This document shows, one piece after another, positions 8,183 to 17,540 of a DNA stretch of 64,000 nucleotides. Position numbers and translations under genes: made by a program. The stretch comes from Sabulicella rubraurantiaca (lineage in GTDB: Bacteria > Pseudomonadota > Alphaproteobacteria > Acetobacterales > Acetobacteraceae): NCBI RefSeq assembly GCF_017355885.1, contig NZ_JAFEUU010000001.1, forward strand, positions 1-64,000. The letters are read 5' to 3'. The notes beneath the pieces are model-generated. The model was not told the DNA's origin and did no database searches. It saw nothing but the letters and a program-made list of their open reading frames with translations. Position 1 is the first letter of the stretch. The number at the start of each line of letters is the position of its first letter.

Positions 8183-8480
8183 TCAAAAGCCGCCGGCAGC
8201 GGCACTGAGGGTTACCCTCGGTGATCTCATTCCGCCGAGCAGACGGCTCAGGTCGAAGTCCACCTTCGCGAGGGCGTCACGCTGCAGAGGTAGTTTGTAT
8301 CCGGAGAGGTAGACCGTGGTATTCACCCCTCTTCGGTGTGGCCATGATGGCGCGGACTAGCGTGTCCTTCACATCGGCGTTGTGCAGCCGGGTGTTCAGC
8401 GTGTGGCGGAGGGCATGGAAATCCCATCCAGGCTGGTAGATGCCATGCGCTCGCAAGAAGACACCGCCAACACCAGGTGG
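8183..8480 (-). pseudogene. Tyrosine recombinase (integrase) C-terminal remnant beside tRNA-Gln
   Basis: The minus strand encodes YQPGWDFHALRHTLNTRLHN then VKDTLVRAIM, containing the HxxR box (HALRHTLNTR). A frameshift after IM moves to a frame reading GHTEEG and another moves to TTVYLSGYKLPLQRDALAKV ending at TGA 8183-8185. The Tyr in TVYL would be the catalytic nucleophile. The N-terminal and first catalytic Arg parts are gone. Its position about 140 bp from the 3' end of tRNA-Gln is where integrative elements keep their integrase, supporting an old tRNA-targeted island. Confidence 0.75.
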
Positions 8481-8621
8481 TGCCGCGCAACTGGAGGTGT
8501 GCAGGCACAGGCGGCGCCAGGGTCGGTCGTCGCGTCCGGGTATCGCATCCACGGCCTTGTGCGCTCCGCCGGAGGGCCGGCATGGCCAGAGGCAAGGTGT
8601 TGCGCGCGCTACGGAGGCGGA

Positions 8622-8695
8622 TGGCTGGGGGACCTGGATTCGAACCAAGGCTGCCCGGGTCAGAGCCGGGAGTTCTACCGCTAAACTATCCCCCA
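8622..8695 (-). tRNA. tRNA-Gln (anticodon CUG)
   Basis: 74 nt on the minus strand including an encoded 3' CCA (8622-8624). The acceptor stem TGGGGGA/TCCCCCA is perfect. The anticodon arm CCCGG-CTCTGAC-CCGGG places CTG in the loop, and the T arm is CTTGG-TTCGAAT-CCAGG. The 3' end points toward the integrase remnant. Confidence 0.97.
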
Positions 8696-8826
8696 GCAGG
8701 GACGGGCGGTGCCGACGCGGCAGGCAGATAGCATCGGCCCCGTCACTTGCCAAGACCGTGACGATCCTGCTTGCGCCCGGGGCCCGGGACGGGGATCATG
8801 CAGGACTGCCATCTGGGAAGAGTTTG

Positions 8827-9831
8827 ATGCGCGCGCCTACCCTCCTCGATGCCCGGGGCGGGGCCGAGGACGGTTCAGCGGCGCTCTTCGCCGCCCTCGA
8901 CCTGGGCACCAACAATTGCCGGCTCCTGATCGGCGCACCGACGCGGGGCGGGTTCCGCGTCGTGGACAGCTTCTCGCGCATCGTGCGGCTGGGGGAGGGT
9001 CTGGCGCGGACCGGCGCCTTGTCGCAGGCCGCCATGGACCGGACGGTGGAGGCGCTGGCGATGTGCGCCGACCGCCTGACGCGGCGCCGGGTCTATCGCG
9101 TCGCCGCCGTCGCGACGGAAGCCTGCCGCCGCGCCGCGAATGGCGTGCCCTTCCTGCGCCGGGTGGAGGAGGAGACGGGGCTGCGGCCGCGGATCATCTC
9201 CCCGCGCGAGGAGGCGGAGCTGGCGATGGAATCCTGCGCGCCGCTGCTCGCGCCGGATGACCGTCGCGCCATCCTGTTCGACATCGGCGGCGGCTCGACC
9301 GAGATCGCCTGGATCCGGGCGGGGGTGCAGCCGGAGCTGATCGGCTACGCCTCCATCCCCCTGGGCGTCGTGACGCTGGCCGAGCGAGTGGGTGAGGATT
9401 GCTTCTCCGCCAATGGCTTCGCCGAGGTGGCGGCGGAGGTGGAGGCGCGGCTGGCCGAGTTCGAGCGGCTCCATTGCATCCGGCACGAGATCGCGCGCGG
9501 CGGCGTCCGCCTCATCGGAACCTCGGGCACGGTGACGACGCTGGCCGGCGTCGTGCTGGACCTGCCGCGCTACCGCCGGCAGCTGGTGGACGGGCTGAGC
9601 CTGCCGGCGGAACGGGCGGACGAGGCGCTGGCGCGGCTTTTCGCCATGGGGCGGGCCGGGCTTTCCGCCCATCCCTGCGTCGGGCCGGAGCGGGCGGATT
9701 TCGTCCTGCCGGGCTGCGCTGTCTATGCGGCGATCCGGCGGCTCTGGCCGGTCCCGGAGCTCACCGTCGCCGATCGCGGGCTGCGGGAGGGGATGCTGAT
9801 GCGCCTGATCCGCGGCGCGTCGCGGCGCTGA
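8827..9831 (+). CDS. Ppx/GppA-family exopolyphosphatase / pppGpp phosphatase
   Basis: 334 residues with the ASKHA-fold phosphatase signature: phosphate-1 loop ALDLGTNNCRLLIG near the N-terminus, GGGSTE at about 157-162 and GTSGTVTTLAG near 235. The family removes phosphate from polyphosphate chains or pppGpp, linking to the stringent response. The short length (no C-terminal HD domain) is typical of alphaproteobacteria. The ATG at 8827 has GGAAGAG 4 nt upstream. rlmE follows 43 bp downstream, a common alphaproteobacterial pairing that suggests a shared transcript. Confidence 0.9.
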   Translation: MRAPTLLDARGGAEDGSAALFAALDLGTNNCRLLIGAPTRGGFRVVDSFSRIVRLGEGLARTGALSQAAMDRTVEALAMCADRLTRRRVYRVAAVATEACRRAANGVPFLRRVEEETGLRPRIISPREEAELAMESCAPLLAPDDRRAILFDIGGGSTEIAWIRAGVQPELIGYASIPLGVVTLAERVGEDCFSANGFAEVAAEVEARLAEFERLHCIRHEIARGGVRLIGTSGTVTTLAGVVLDLPRYRRQLVDGLSLPAERADEALARLFAMGRAGLSAHPCVGPERADFVLPGCAVYAAIRRLWPVPELTVADRGLREGMLMRLIRGASRR

Positions 9832-9874
9832 GCGGCCTGCTTCTGCCGGGGCGCGCGGCGCGTTAGGGAAGGGC

Positions 9875-10567
9875 ATGGCCCCGCCCCCGCGCAACCTCCA
9901 CACCAAGCTCAAGACCGCCAAGGGTCGGTCCACCGCCTCGCAGCGCTGGCTCGCCCGGCAGTTGAACGACCCCTACGTCAAGGCGGCCAAGGCCGCGGGG
10001 TGGCGGTCGCGCGCCGCGTTCAAGCTGATCGACCTCGACGCGAAGTTCCACCTGCTGCGGCCGGGGATGCGGGTCGTGGACCTTGGCGCCGCGCCGGGGG
10101 GATGGACGCAGGTGGCGCTGAAGACAATCGGCGAGGCGGGGCACGTGGTCGCGCTCGACCTGCTGCCCATGGACCCGGTGCCGGGCGCCGTGACCCTCCA
10201 GGGCGACTTCCAGGACGAGGAGGCGGAGCGGGAGGTGATCGAGGCGCTGGGCGGCAAGGCGGACCTCGTCCTGTCGGACATGGCGCCCAACACCACGGGG
10301 CACAACGCGACCGACCACCTGCGGATCATGGCGCTGGGGGAACTCGCGCTCGACTTCGCGGAACGGGTGCTGACGCCCGGCGGGGCCTTCGTGGCCAAGC
10401 TGTTCCAGGGCGGGGCGGAGCGCGCGATGCTGGATCGGCTGCGCCAGGGCTTCGCCCGGGTGGCCCATGCCAAGCCGCCCTCCAGCCGCAAGGAATCCAG
10501 TGAACTTTATGTGGTGGCCACCGGCTTCCGCGGGGGCAATCTGGACGCGGCCGGGCGGGGGGAGTAG
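9875..10567 (+). CDS. rlmE: 23S rRNA 2'-O-methyltransferase RlmE (FtsJ)
   Basis: 230 residues, the usual RlmE length. It methylates the 2'-OH of U2552 in 23S rRNA during late 50S assembly, using S-adenosylmethionine. Visible are the substrate-lysine block SRAAFKLIDLD, SAM motif VDLGAAPGGWTQ, SDMAPNTTGH with the catalytic Asp, and FVAKLFQGG with the second catalytic Lys; SSRKESSELY supplies the Glu, completing the K-D-K-E set. It follows the Ppx gene by 43 bp and precedes guaB by 48 bp. Confidence 0.95.
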   Translation: MAPPPRNLHTKLKTAKGRSTASQRWLARQLNDPYVKAAKAAGWRSRAAFKLIDLDAKFHLLRPGMRVVDLGAAPGGWTQVALKTIGEAGHVVALDLLPMDPVPGAVTLQGDFQDEEAEREVIEALGGKADLVLSDMAPNTTGHNATDHLRIMALGELALDFAERVLTPGGAFVAKLFQGGAERAMLDRLRQGFARVAHAKPPSSRKESSELYVVATGFRGGNLDAAGRGE

Positions 10568-12100
<1,533 letters not shown>

Positions 12101-12106
12101 GGGGCG

Positions 12107-12919
12107 TCAGGCGGTGCCGCGCACCGCCCAGGCGCGCGCGACGAGGCGGATGCTGCCGTCGGGCTCCGTCGGCAGCGTGCCACGCAGTCTTTCGCGCAGC
12201 GCGGCACGGCGGTCCTCGGGAAGGGCCTGGCAGTAGCTGGGCGCCGGGGCGCCGCCGGCCAGGAAGGGCGTCCAGTAATCGTCGAAGTCGCGGAAGGCGG
12301 TGGGGATGGCGATGCCCGTCACCTCGACCGCGCCAATGTCGGCGCCGCGGAACAGCGCGGCCAGCGGGTCGGGGCGGCAGGCGGGGAAGCGCAGCGCCTC
12401 GTCCCTTCCGCCCGCGCCCTCGGGGTCCAGCGCGGCGGCCGCGTCCCAGAAATGGCGCATCATCTGCATGCCCTCCGCATAGTCCCAGACATAGACGGCG
12501 ACCGTGCCGCCCGGGCGGGATGCGCGTCGCAGCTCCGCCACGGCGCGGTGCTGGTCGGGCACGAAGTTCAGCACGAGGCCGCTCACCACCGCGTCGAAGG
12601 AGGCTTCCTCGACCGGAAGCGCCTGGGCGTCGCCTGTGCGGAAGCTGGCGCGCGGGTCGGTGACCTGGGCGCGGGCGTGGTCGAGGAACGCCTCGGAGAG
12701 ATCCACCCCCGTCACGGATTCCGGATCGCATTGCGCAAGGATTGTGGAGGAAAGCGCGCCGGTGCCGCAGCCGACATCCAGCCAGCGCGCGCCGGATGGC
12801 ACGCCGAGCCAGCGAAGGAACTCGGGCGCGACGCGGCGGCTCCAGCGCCCGACATAGGGTTCGTAGGCTGCGGCGGCGGACCAGAGCGGGGCCGGGGAGG
12901 GCGGCGTGCTGGCGGACAT
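12107..12919 (-). CDS. Class I SAM-dependent methyltransferase
   Basis: 270 residues from ATG 12919 (AAGGAA upstream); a longer in-frame reading to 13051 would overlap the divergent gene's leader. Motif I WLDVGCGTGALS, motif II-like VTGVDLSEAFLDHAR, and VSGLVLNFVPDQ then RASRPGGTVAVYVWDY for the later strands mark a Rossmann methyltransferase of the UbiE/Methyltransf_11 type. The N-terminal YEPYVGRWSR is common in small-molecule methyltransferases. The substrate is not evident. It converges with guaB, 6 bp from its stop. Confidence 0.88.
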   Translation of the reverse strand: MSASTPPSPAPLWSAAAAYEPYVGRWSRRVAPEFLRWLGVPSGARWLDVGCGTGALSSTILAQCDPESVTGVDLSEAFLDHARAQVTDPRASFRTGDAQALPVEEASFDAVVSGLVLNFVPDQHRAVAELRRASRPGGTVAVYVWDYAEGMQMMRHFWDAAAALDPEGAGGRDEALRFPACRPDPLAALFRGADIGAVEVTGIAIPTAFRDFDDYWTPFLAGGAPAPSYCQALPEDRRAALRERLRGTLPTEPDGSIRLVARAWAVRGTA

Positions 12920-13038
12920 GGGCGCGTTCCTTGCGGCAGCGGGGGAAGTAGGGCGTTGCGGGCGGCGGCCTCGCAAGCGGAAGCTTGACTTCACCGTATC
13001 GTTCTTGGTTTGTTCGGTCGGTTTTGCGTGGAGGCGGC

Positions 13039-13491
13039 ATGGCGGTGGCAAGGGCGGAGCGGGAGCGGAAACGGGGCGAGAGGGCGCTGCTTTTCGCGGG
13101 GGCCGTCGCGACGCTGGGGCGGATGGAGGTGCGGGGCAGGGCGAAGCCGCGCCTGTCCGCGCCGCATCCCTGGCGCCTGCTGACCGAGGCGGAGATCCGC
13201 TTCGTGTGGCCGGTGCGGGAGGCGCTTTGCGCGCATGAGGTCGGGCGGCCGGCGCGGCACGACCTGCTTTCGCGCTTCGAGGCCTGCCTGGAAGCCGCCT
13301 GCTCGCGCCTGCCCTGGCGGCAGGTCGAGACGCGCTCCGCGCCCGGGATGAAGGGCGACACGCTGCACCGGAATTTCCGCCGCTGGACGGAGCGGCGGCT
13401 GTGGATGGCGCTGCTGTTGAAGATCGGGCGGGAAAAGCCGGATCTTCTGGCGCTGGAGTATTTCCTGTGCCGCGCCTTTCGCCGCGCCTAG
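13039..13491 (+). CDS. Orphan protein resembling the N-terminal domain of IS5-type transposases
   Basis: 150 residues from ATG 13039 with GGAGG 4 nt upstream. After a basic start, LLTEAEIRFVWPVREALCAH, GRPARHDLLSRFEACLEAA, then LPWRQVE and LHRNFRRWTERRLWMALLLK follow the layout of the DUF4096 domain that opens IS427-like transposases ('LTdaeW..i.pLlp..GRp...r.ilnailyv.rtGc.WR.LP..f..w.tv...frrW...G.w..l'). No DDE catalytic domain follows and no terminal repeats were seen, so this is a stand-alone DNA-binding-like protein. It could be domesticated or a transposon stump; the open frame and ribosome site favour an expressed gene. Confidence 0.62.
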   Translation: MAVARAERERKRGERALLFAGAVATLGRMEVRGRAKPRLSAPHPWRLLTEAEIRFVWPVREALCAHEVGRPARHDLLSRFEACLEAACSRLPWRQVETRSAPGMKGDTLHRNFRRWTERRLWMALLLKIGREKPDLLALEYFLCRAFRRA

Positions 13492-13840
13492 CGGGGGCAG
13501 GGGATGCGGGGCGTGCTGGTGGCGCGGGCGACGGGGCTGATGTCGGCGCTGCGTGCGCCGTTTTCCTGCTTCCCCGATCCGGGTTTGTCCGCGCGCTGCC
13601 ACGCCGCTTTCATTTCGCCCGGAATCGCGGCGCTGCCGGGAGGGCCGCCGGAGGTGCAGGGGAGTTTCCTGCGTGCCAGCCGTGCCTTGTTCCGCCTGTT
13701 CGGTGGCACGCGGCGCATCCGGCGCTGCTGGGAGCCGGCATGAGAGCGGGCGCTTCGCCCTGCGGCGCATCGCTGGCAGGATACGGCATGATCTTTTCCA
13801 TGATTTTTCCGAAGTCCTTTCTTCGCGCGGAGTACCGCGC
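13492..13840. other. Gap with only a doubtful 79-codon ORF (13504-13743, +)
   Basis: An ORF starts 12 bp after the preceding stop with a purine-rich CAGGGG leader and has GC-rich third positions, but its product matches nothing I recognise and the opposite strand is open over the same bases. I do not call it a gene. The AT-richer stretch at about 13786-13825 probably holds the promoter of the RsmB-type gene. Confidence 0.3.
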
Positions 13841-15139
13841 ATGACGCCCGAAGCCCGCCTCGCCGCCGCCATCGACCTGCTGCACGGCGTGATGGACCAG
13901 CCGCGCCGCCCGGCCGATGCCATCGCGGCCGAGTTCTTTCGCGCGCGCCGCTACATCGGCGGCGGCGACCGGCGCGAGGTGAGCGACCTCGCCTGGGGCG
14001 TGCTGCGGCAGAGGCTGCGGCTGGAATGGTGGATCAAGCAGTCGGGCGTGCGGGTGACGCCGCGTTTGCTCGTGCTGGCCTTCCTTCTGCTGGTGCGCGG
14101 CATGAAGCCGGGCGAGGCGTCTAAGCTCTTCACCGCCGGACGCTACGGCGCCGGGACGCTGGATGTCGGGGAGGAGGAGGTGGCGCGCGCCCTGGCCGGC
14201 AAGCCGCTGGTCGGCAAGGAGATGCCCGATGGCGCGCGGCTGAATCTGCCGGAATGGGCGCTGCCCGGGCTGCGCGCCCGCTTCGGCGAGACGCTGGAGG
14301 TGGAGGCGGCGGCGCTGGAGGCGCCTGCGCCGCTCGACCTGCGCGCCAATGCGCTGAAGGCGACGCGCGATGCGGCGATGGCGGCGCTGGGGATGGAGGC
14401 GGCGCCGACTCCCTATTCGCCCTGGGGCATGCGGCTGCGCGGCCGCGCCTCCGTCGCGGCCACTCCGGCCTACAAGGACGGGCTGGTCGAAGTACAGGAT
14501 GAGGGCTCGCAACTCATCGCTGCGCTTGTTGGAGCGAAACCCGGGATGCGTGTCGCGGATTATTGCGCGGGTGCTGCCGGGAAGACTTTGGCCATGGCCG
14601 CGACGATGGCGAATCAGGGACGCATCACTGCCTGCGATGTCTCCGCCCCGAGGCTGGAGGGCGCAGGGAAGCGCCTGCGCCGCGCCGGGGTCCACAATGC
14701 CGAGACGCATCTCCTGAGCCCCGGCGACCGCTGGGCCAAGCGGCGGGCCGGACAGTTCGACCGGGTCCTGGTGGATGCACCCTGCACCGGCACCGGCACC
14801 TGGCGCCGCAATCCCGACGCACGCAGCCGCACGAATGGCGAGGATTTGGCGGAGCTGGTCGGGAAGCAACGTGAAATTCTGTCCATCTCAGCGCAACTTG
14901 TCCGACCGGGCGGTAGGCTCGTCTACGCGACCTGCTCGCTGCTGCCAGAGGAGGATGAGGGACAGGTGGACGGGTTCCTGCAAGCGCATGCGGATTTCCG
15001 AGCCGTCCCGCTTTCCCGGGCCTGGGAGGAGGCGGGGCTGCCGGGCGCGCCGCCTTGCAACGGGCCGCACCTCGCCCTCAGTCCCGCGGCGCATGGGACG
15101 GATGGGTTCTTCTGCGCCGTGATGGAGCGCGTTTCATGA
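13841..15139 (+). CDS. RsmB/NOP-family rRNA cytosine-C5 methyltransferase
   Basis: 432 residues. An N-terminal NusB-like helical region (LAAAIDLLHGVMDQPRRPAD) precedes an NOP/Sun catalytic domain. The SAM site VADYCAGAAGKTLAMA, motif IV VDAPCTGTGTWRRNPDAR and motif VI VYATCSLLPEEDE carry the Cys pair that attacks C6 of the target cytosine and releases product. The family makes m5C in 16S rRNA or tRNA; the exact site is not determinable. The start at 13841 matches the family N-terminus. It overlaps the next gene by ATGA (15136-15139), so translation is coupled. Confidence 0.92.
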   Translation: MTPEARLAAAIDLLHGVMDQPRRPADAIAAEFFRARRYIGGGDRREVSDLAWGVLRQRLRLEWWIKQSGVRVTPRLLVLAFLLLVRGMKPGEASKLFTAGRYGAGTLDVGEEEVARALAGKPLVGKEMPDGARLNLPEWALPGLRARFGETLEVEAAALEAPAPLDLRANALKATRDAAMAALGMEAAPTPYSPWGMRLRGRASVAATPAYKDGLVEVQDEGSQLIAALVGAKPGMRVADYCAGAAGKTLAMAATMANQGRITACDVSAPRLEGAGKRLRRAGVHNAETHLLSPGDRWAKRRAGQFDRVLVDAPCTGTGTWRRNPDARSRTNGEDLAELVGKQREILSISAQLVRPGGRLVYATCSLLPEEDEGQVDGFLQAHADFRAVPLSRAWEEAGLPGAPPCNGPHLALSPAAHGTDGFFCAVMERVS

Positions 15140-15702
15140 CGGTCAGCATTCGCCGCGCCCGGCCGGGCGACGCCATGGCGATGGCAAGGGTCCACCTCGC
15201 CTCCTGGCGGAACACCTATCCGACGCTGCTTCCGGCGTCCTATCTGGCCAATCTTTCCGTGTCCCGGGAAGCGGCGTCGTATGAGCAGGGGCTCGCCCTG
15301 GGGCGGGGTGGCCATGCCGGCTTCCTCGCCATCGCCGACGGGACGGAAACGCCGGGTGGCGGGGTGGTGGGCTTCGTCACCGGGGGCTTCGCCCGTCGGG
15401 CCGGGATTGCCGAGGGGGAGGTGGAGACGCTCTACCTGCTCGACGATTTCCATGGCCGCGGCATCGGGCGCCGGCTGATGCGGGCCATGGCCTCGCACCT
15501 CGCCTCGCTGGGAGCGCAGAGCGCCTTCGCCTGGGTGCTGGAGGGCAACAATTCCCGCTACTTCTACGAGCGCCTGGGGGCGCGGGCCGTGGCGCGGGAA
15601 GTGGTGCGCTTCGCCGGGCAGGACCTGCCGCAGCGCGCCTATGCCTGGGACCCGATCCACCTGCTGCTGACCGCGACCGCGGGCACCCGCGCGCCGCGGT
15701 GA
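15136..15702 (+). CDS. GNAT-family N-acetyltransferase
   Basis: 188 residues. The fold begins with SIRRARPGDAMAMARVHLAS and continues to the acetyl-CoA pyrophosphate-binding loop FHGRGIGRRLM (R/Q-x-x-G-x-G/A) and the late strand WVLEGNNSRYFYERLGAR, all diagnostic of GNAT enzymes. The substrate (protein N-terminus, amine or antibiotic) cannot be told. The start codon overlaps the stop of the RsmB-type gene, so the two are one operon; guaA begins 58 bp further on. Confidence 0.88.
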   Translation: MTVSIRRARPGDAMAMARVHLASWRNTYPTLLPASYLANLSVSREAASYEQGLALGRGGHAGFLAIADGTETPGGGVVGFVTGGFARRAGIAEGEVETLYLLDDFHGRGIGRRLMRAMASHLASLGAQSAFAWVLEGNNSRYFYERLGARAVAREVVRFAGQDLPQRAYAWDPIHLLLTATAGTRAPR

Positions 15703-15760
15703 GGCCGGCAAGCAAGGGGGTCTCGCTTGACGGCGCGCGCCGCTTGTGGTGCCAGCCGCC

Positions 15761-17320
15761 ATGACCCAGCGCCACGACCGACTCCTTATCCTCGATTTCG
15801 GCTCCCAAGTGACGCAGCTCATCGCCCGGCGGCTACGCGAGGGTGGGACGTACTGCGAGATCTGGCCCTTCAATGCGGCGCCCGAGGAGAAGGTGCGGGA
15901 CTTCGCGCCCAAGGGCATCATCCTGTCCGGCGGCCCGGCCTCAGTGACAGAGGGAGAGAGCCCGCGCGCGCCTGACCATGTCTTCTCCATGGGGCTGCCG
16001 GTGCTGGGCATCTGCTACGGCCAGCAGGCCATGGCGCAGCAGCTGGGCGGGCAGGTGGAGGGGCATGACCACCGCGAGTTCGGCCGCGCCTTCGTGGAGG
16101 TGGTGGCGGATTCCGCGCTGACCCAGGGCATCTGGTCCAAGGGCGCGCGCGAGCAGGTGTGGATGTCGCACGGCGATCGGGTCACGCGCCTGCCCGAGGG
16201 CTTCAAGGTCGTCGCCACGAGCGACGGCGCGCCCAATGCGATCACGGCCGACGAGGCACGGCGCTTCTACGGCGTTCAGTTCCACCCCGAGGTGGTGCAC
16301 ACGCCGCATGGCGCGCAGCTCCTCGACAATTTCGCCAAGGCGATCTGCGGCTGCGGCGGCGACTGGACCATGAAGGCCTATCGCGAGGAGATGGTGCAGC
16401 GCATCCGCGAGCAGGTGGGGAAGGGCCGCGTGGTGTGCGGGCTTTCTGGCGGTGTGGACTCCTCCGTGGCAGCGGTGCTGATCCATGAGGCGATCGGCGA
16501 CCAGCTGACCTGCATCTTCGTGGATCACGGGCTGATGCGGGCGAACGAGGCCGACCAGGTCGTGCAAACCTTCCGCGACCGGTTCAACATCCGCCTCGTG
16601 CACCGCGACGCGTCGGACCTGTTCCTGGGCCAGCTTTCGGGCCTCACCGACCCCGAGGCGAAGCGCAAGACCATCGGGCGCCTCTTCATCGAGGTGTTCG
16701 AGGAGGAGCAGAACAAGATCGGCGGGGCGGATTTTCTGGCGCAGGGCACGCTCTATCCCGACGTGATCGAGAGTGTGAGCGCCACGGGCGGTCCTTCCGT
16801 CACCATCAAGTCGCACCATAACGTGGGCGGTCTTCCCGAGGGGATGCGGATGCGCCTTGTCGAGCCGCTGCGCGAGCTGTTCAAGGACGAGGTGCGCGTG
16901 CTGGGCCGCGAGCTGGGCATTCCGGAGGAGATCGTGGGGCGGCACCCCTTCCCGGGGCCGGGCCTCGCCATCCGCATCCCGGGTGAGGTGACGCGCGAGA
17001 AGGCGGATCTGCTGCGCAAGGTGGACAGCATCTTCCTGGAGGAGATCCGCAGCGCCGGGCTCTACGACGCGATCTGGCAGGCCTTCGCCGTGCTGCTGCC
17101 CGTGCGCACCGTGGGCGTGATGGGCGATGGCCGGACCTACGATCAGGCCTGCGCGCTGCGCGCCGTGACCAGCACCGACGGGATGACGGCGGAGTTCTAT
17201 CCGTTTGACATGGGCTTCCTGGGCCGCGTGGCGAACCGCATCGTCAACGAGGTGCGCGGCATCAATCGCGTCACCTACGACATCACCTCCAAGCCGCCCG
17301 GCACGATTGAGTGGGAGTGA
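15761..17320 (+). CDS. guaA: GMP synthase (glutamine-hydrolysing) GuaA
   Basis: 519 residues. It aminates XMP to GMP with ATP and glutamine. The class I amidotransferase domain has [14 protein letters not shown] at the start and the nucleophile Cys85 in GICYGQQ, with FHPEVVHT supplying the His and Glu. The ATP pyrophosphatase domain begins with the PP-loop [10 protein letters not shown], and the C-terminal dimerisation domain ends in [13 protein letters not shown] at 15746 would add five residues; ATG 15761 matches the usual N-terminus. Works with guaB upstream. Confidence 0.98.
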   Translation: MTQRHDRLLILDFGSQVTQLIARRLREGGTYCEIWPFNAAPEEKVRDFAPKGIILSGGPASVTEGESPRAPDHVFSMGLPVLGICYGQQAMAQQLGGQVEGHDHREFGRAFVEVVADSALTQGIWSKGAREQVWMSHGDRVTRLPEGFKVVATSDGAPNAITADEARRFYGVQFHPEVVHTPHGAQLLDNFAKAICGCGGDWTMKAYREEMVQRIREQVGKGRVVCGLSGGVDSSVAAVLIHEAIGDQLTCIFVDHGLMRANEADQVVQTFRDRFNIRLVHRDASDLFLGQLSGLTDPEAKRKTIGRLFIEVFEEEQNKIGGADFLAQGTLYPDVIESVSATGGPSVTIKSHHNVGGLPEGMRMRLVEPLRELFKDEVRVLGRELGIPEEIVGRHPFPGPGLAIRIPGEVTREKADLLRKVDSIFLEEIRSAGLYDAIWQAFAVLLPVRTVGVMGDGRTYDQACALRAVTSTDGMTAEFYPFDMGFLGRVANRIVNEVRGINRVTYDITSKPPGTIEWE

Positions 17321-17540
17321 GGGGCTCCGGGCGCCCTTTTCCGCCTTTCGGGGAGGGCCGGACCCGGTCCTCTGGAACGCCGATGCCGGCATTCCGCCGA
17401 GACGACCGCGACCGCCCTGATCTGCTGCGAGGCGGCGTGACGGGGCGGGGCGCCAATGGGCTCGCGCAGGGGTCAACCCCCTGACGCGCGCGGGAAATTC
17501 AGATAATCAAATGCGACTGCGACTTCGATTCGTGGAAAGG

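Noticed and set aside
1-8600. A copy of the tRNA-Gln 3' end as a left attachment site
   Set aside because: I looked for a repeat of the tRNA end and saw none in this stretch; it may lie beyond base 1.
13504-13743. 79-codon ORF after the transposase-N-terminus-like gene
   Set aside because: No homology visible, opposite strand equally open; described in the gap entry instead.
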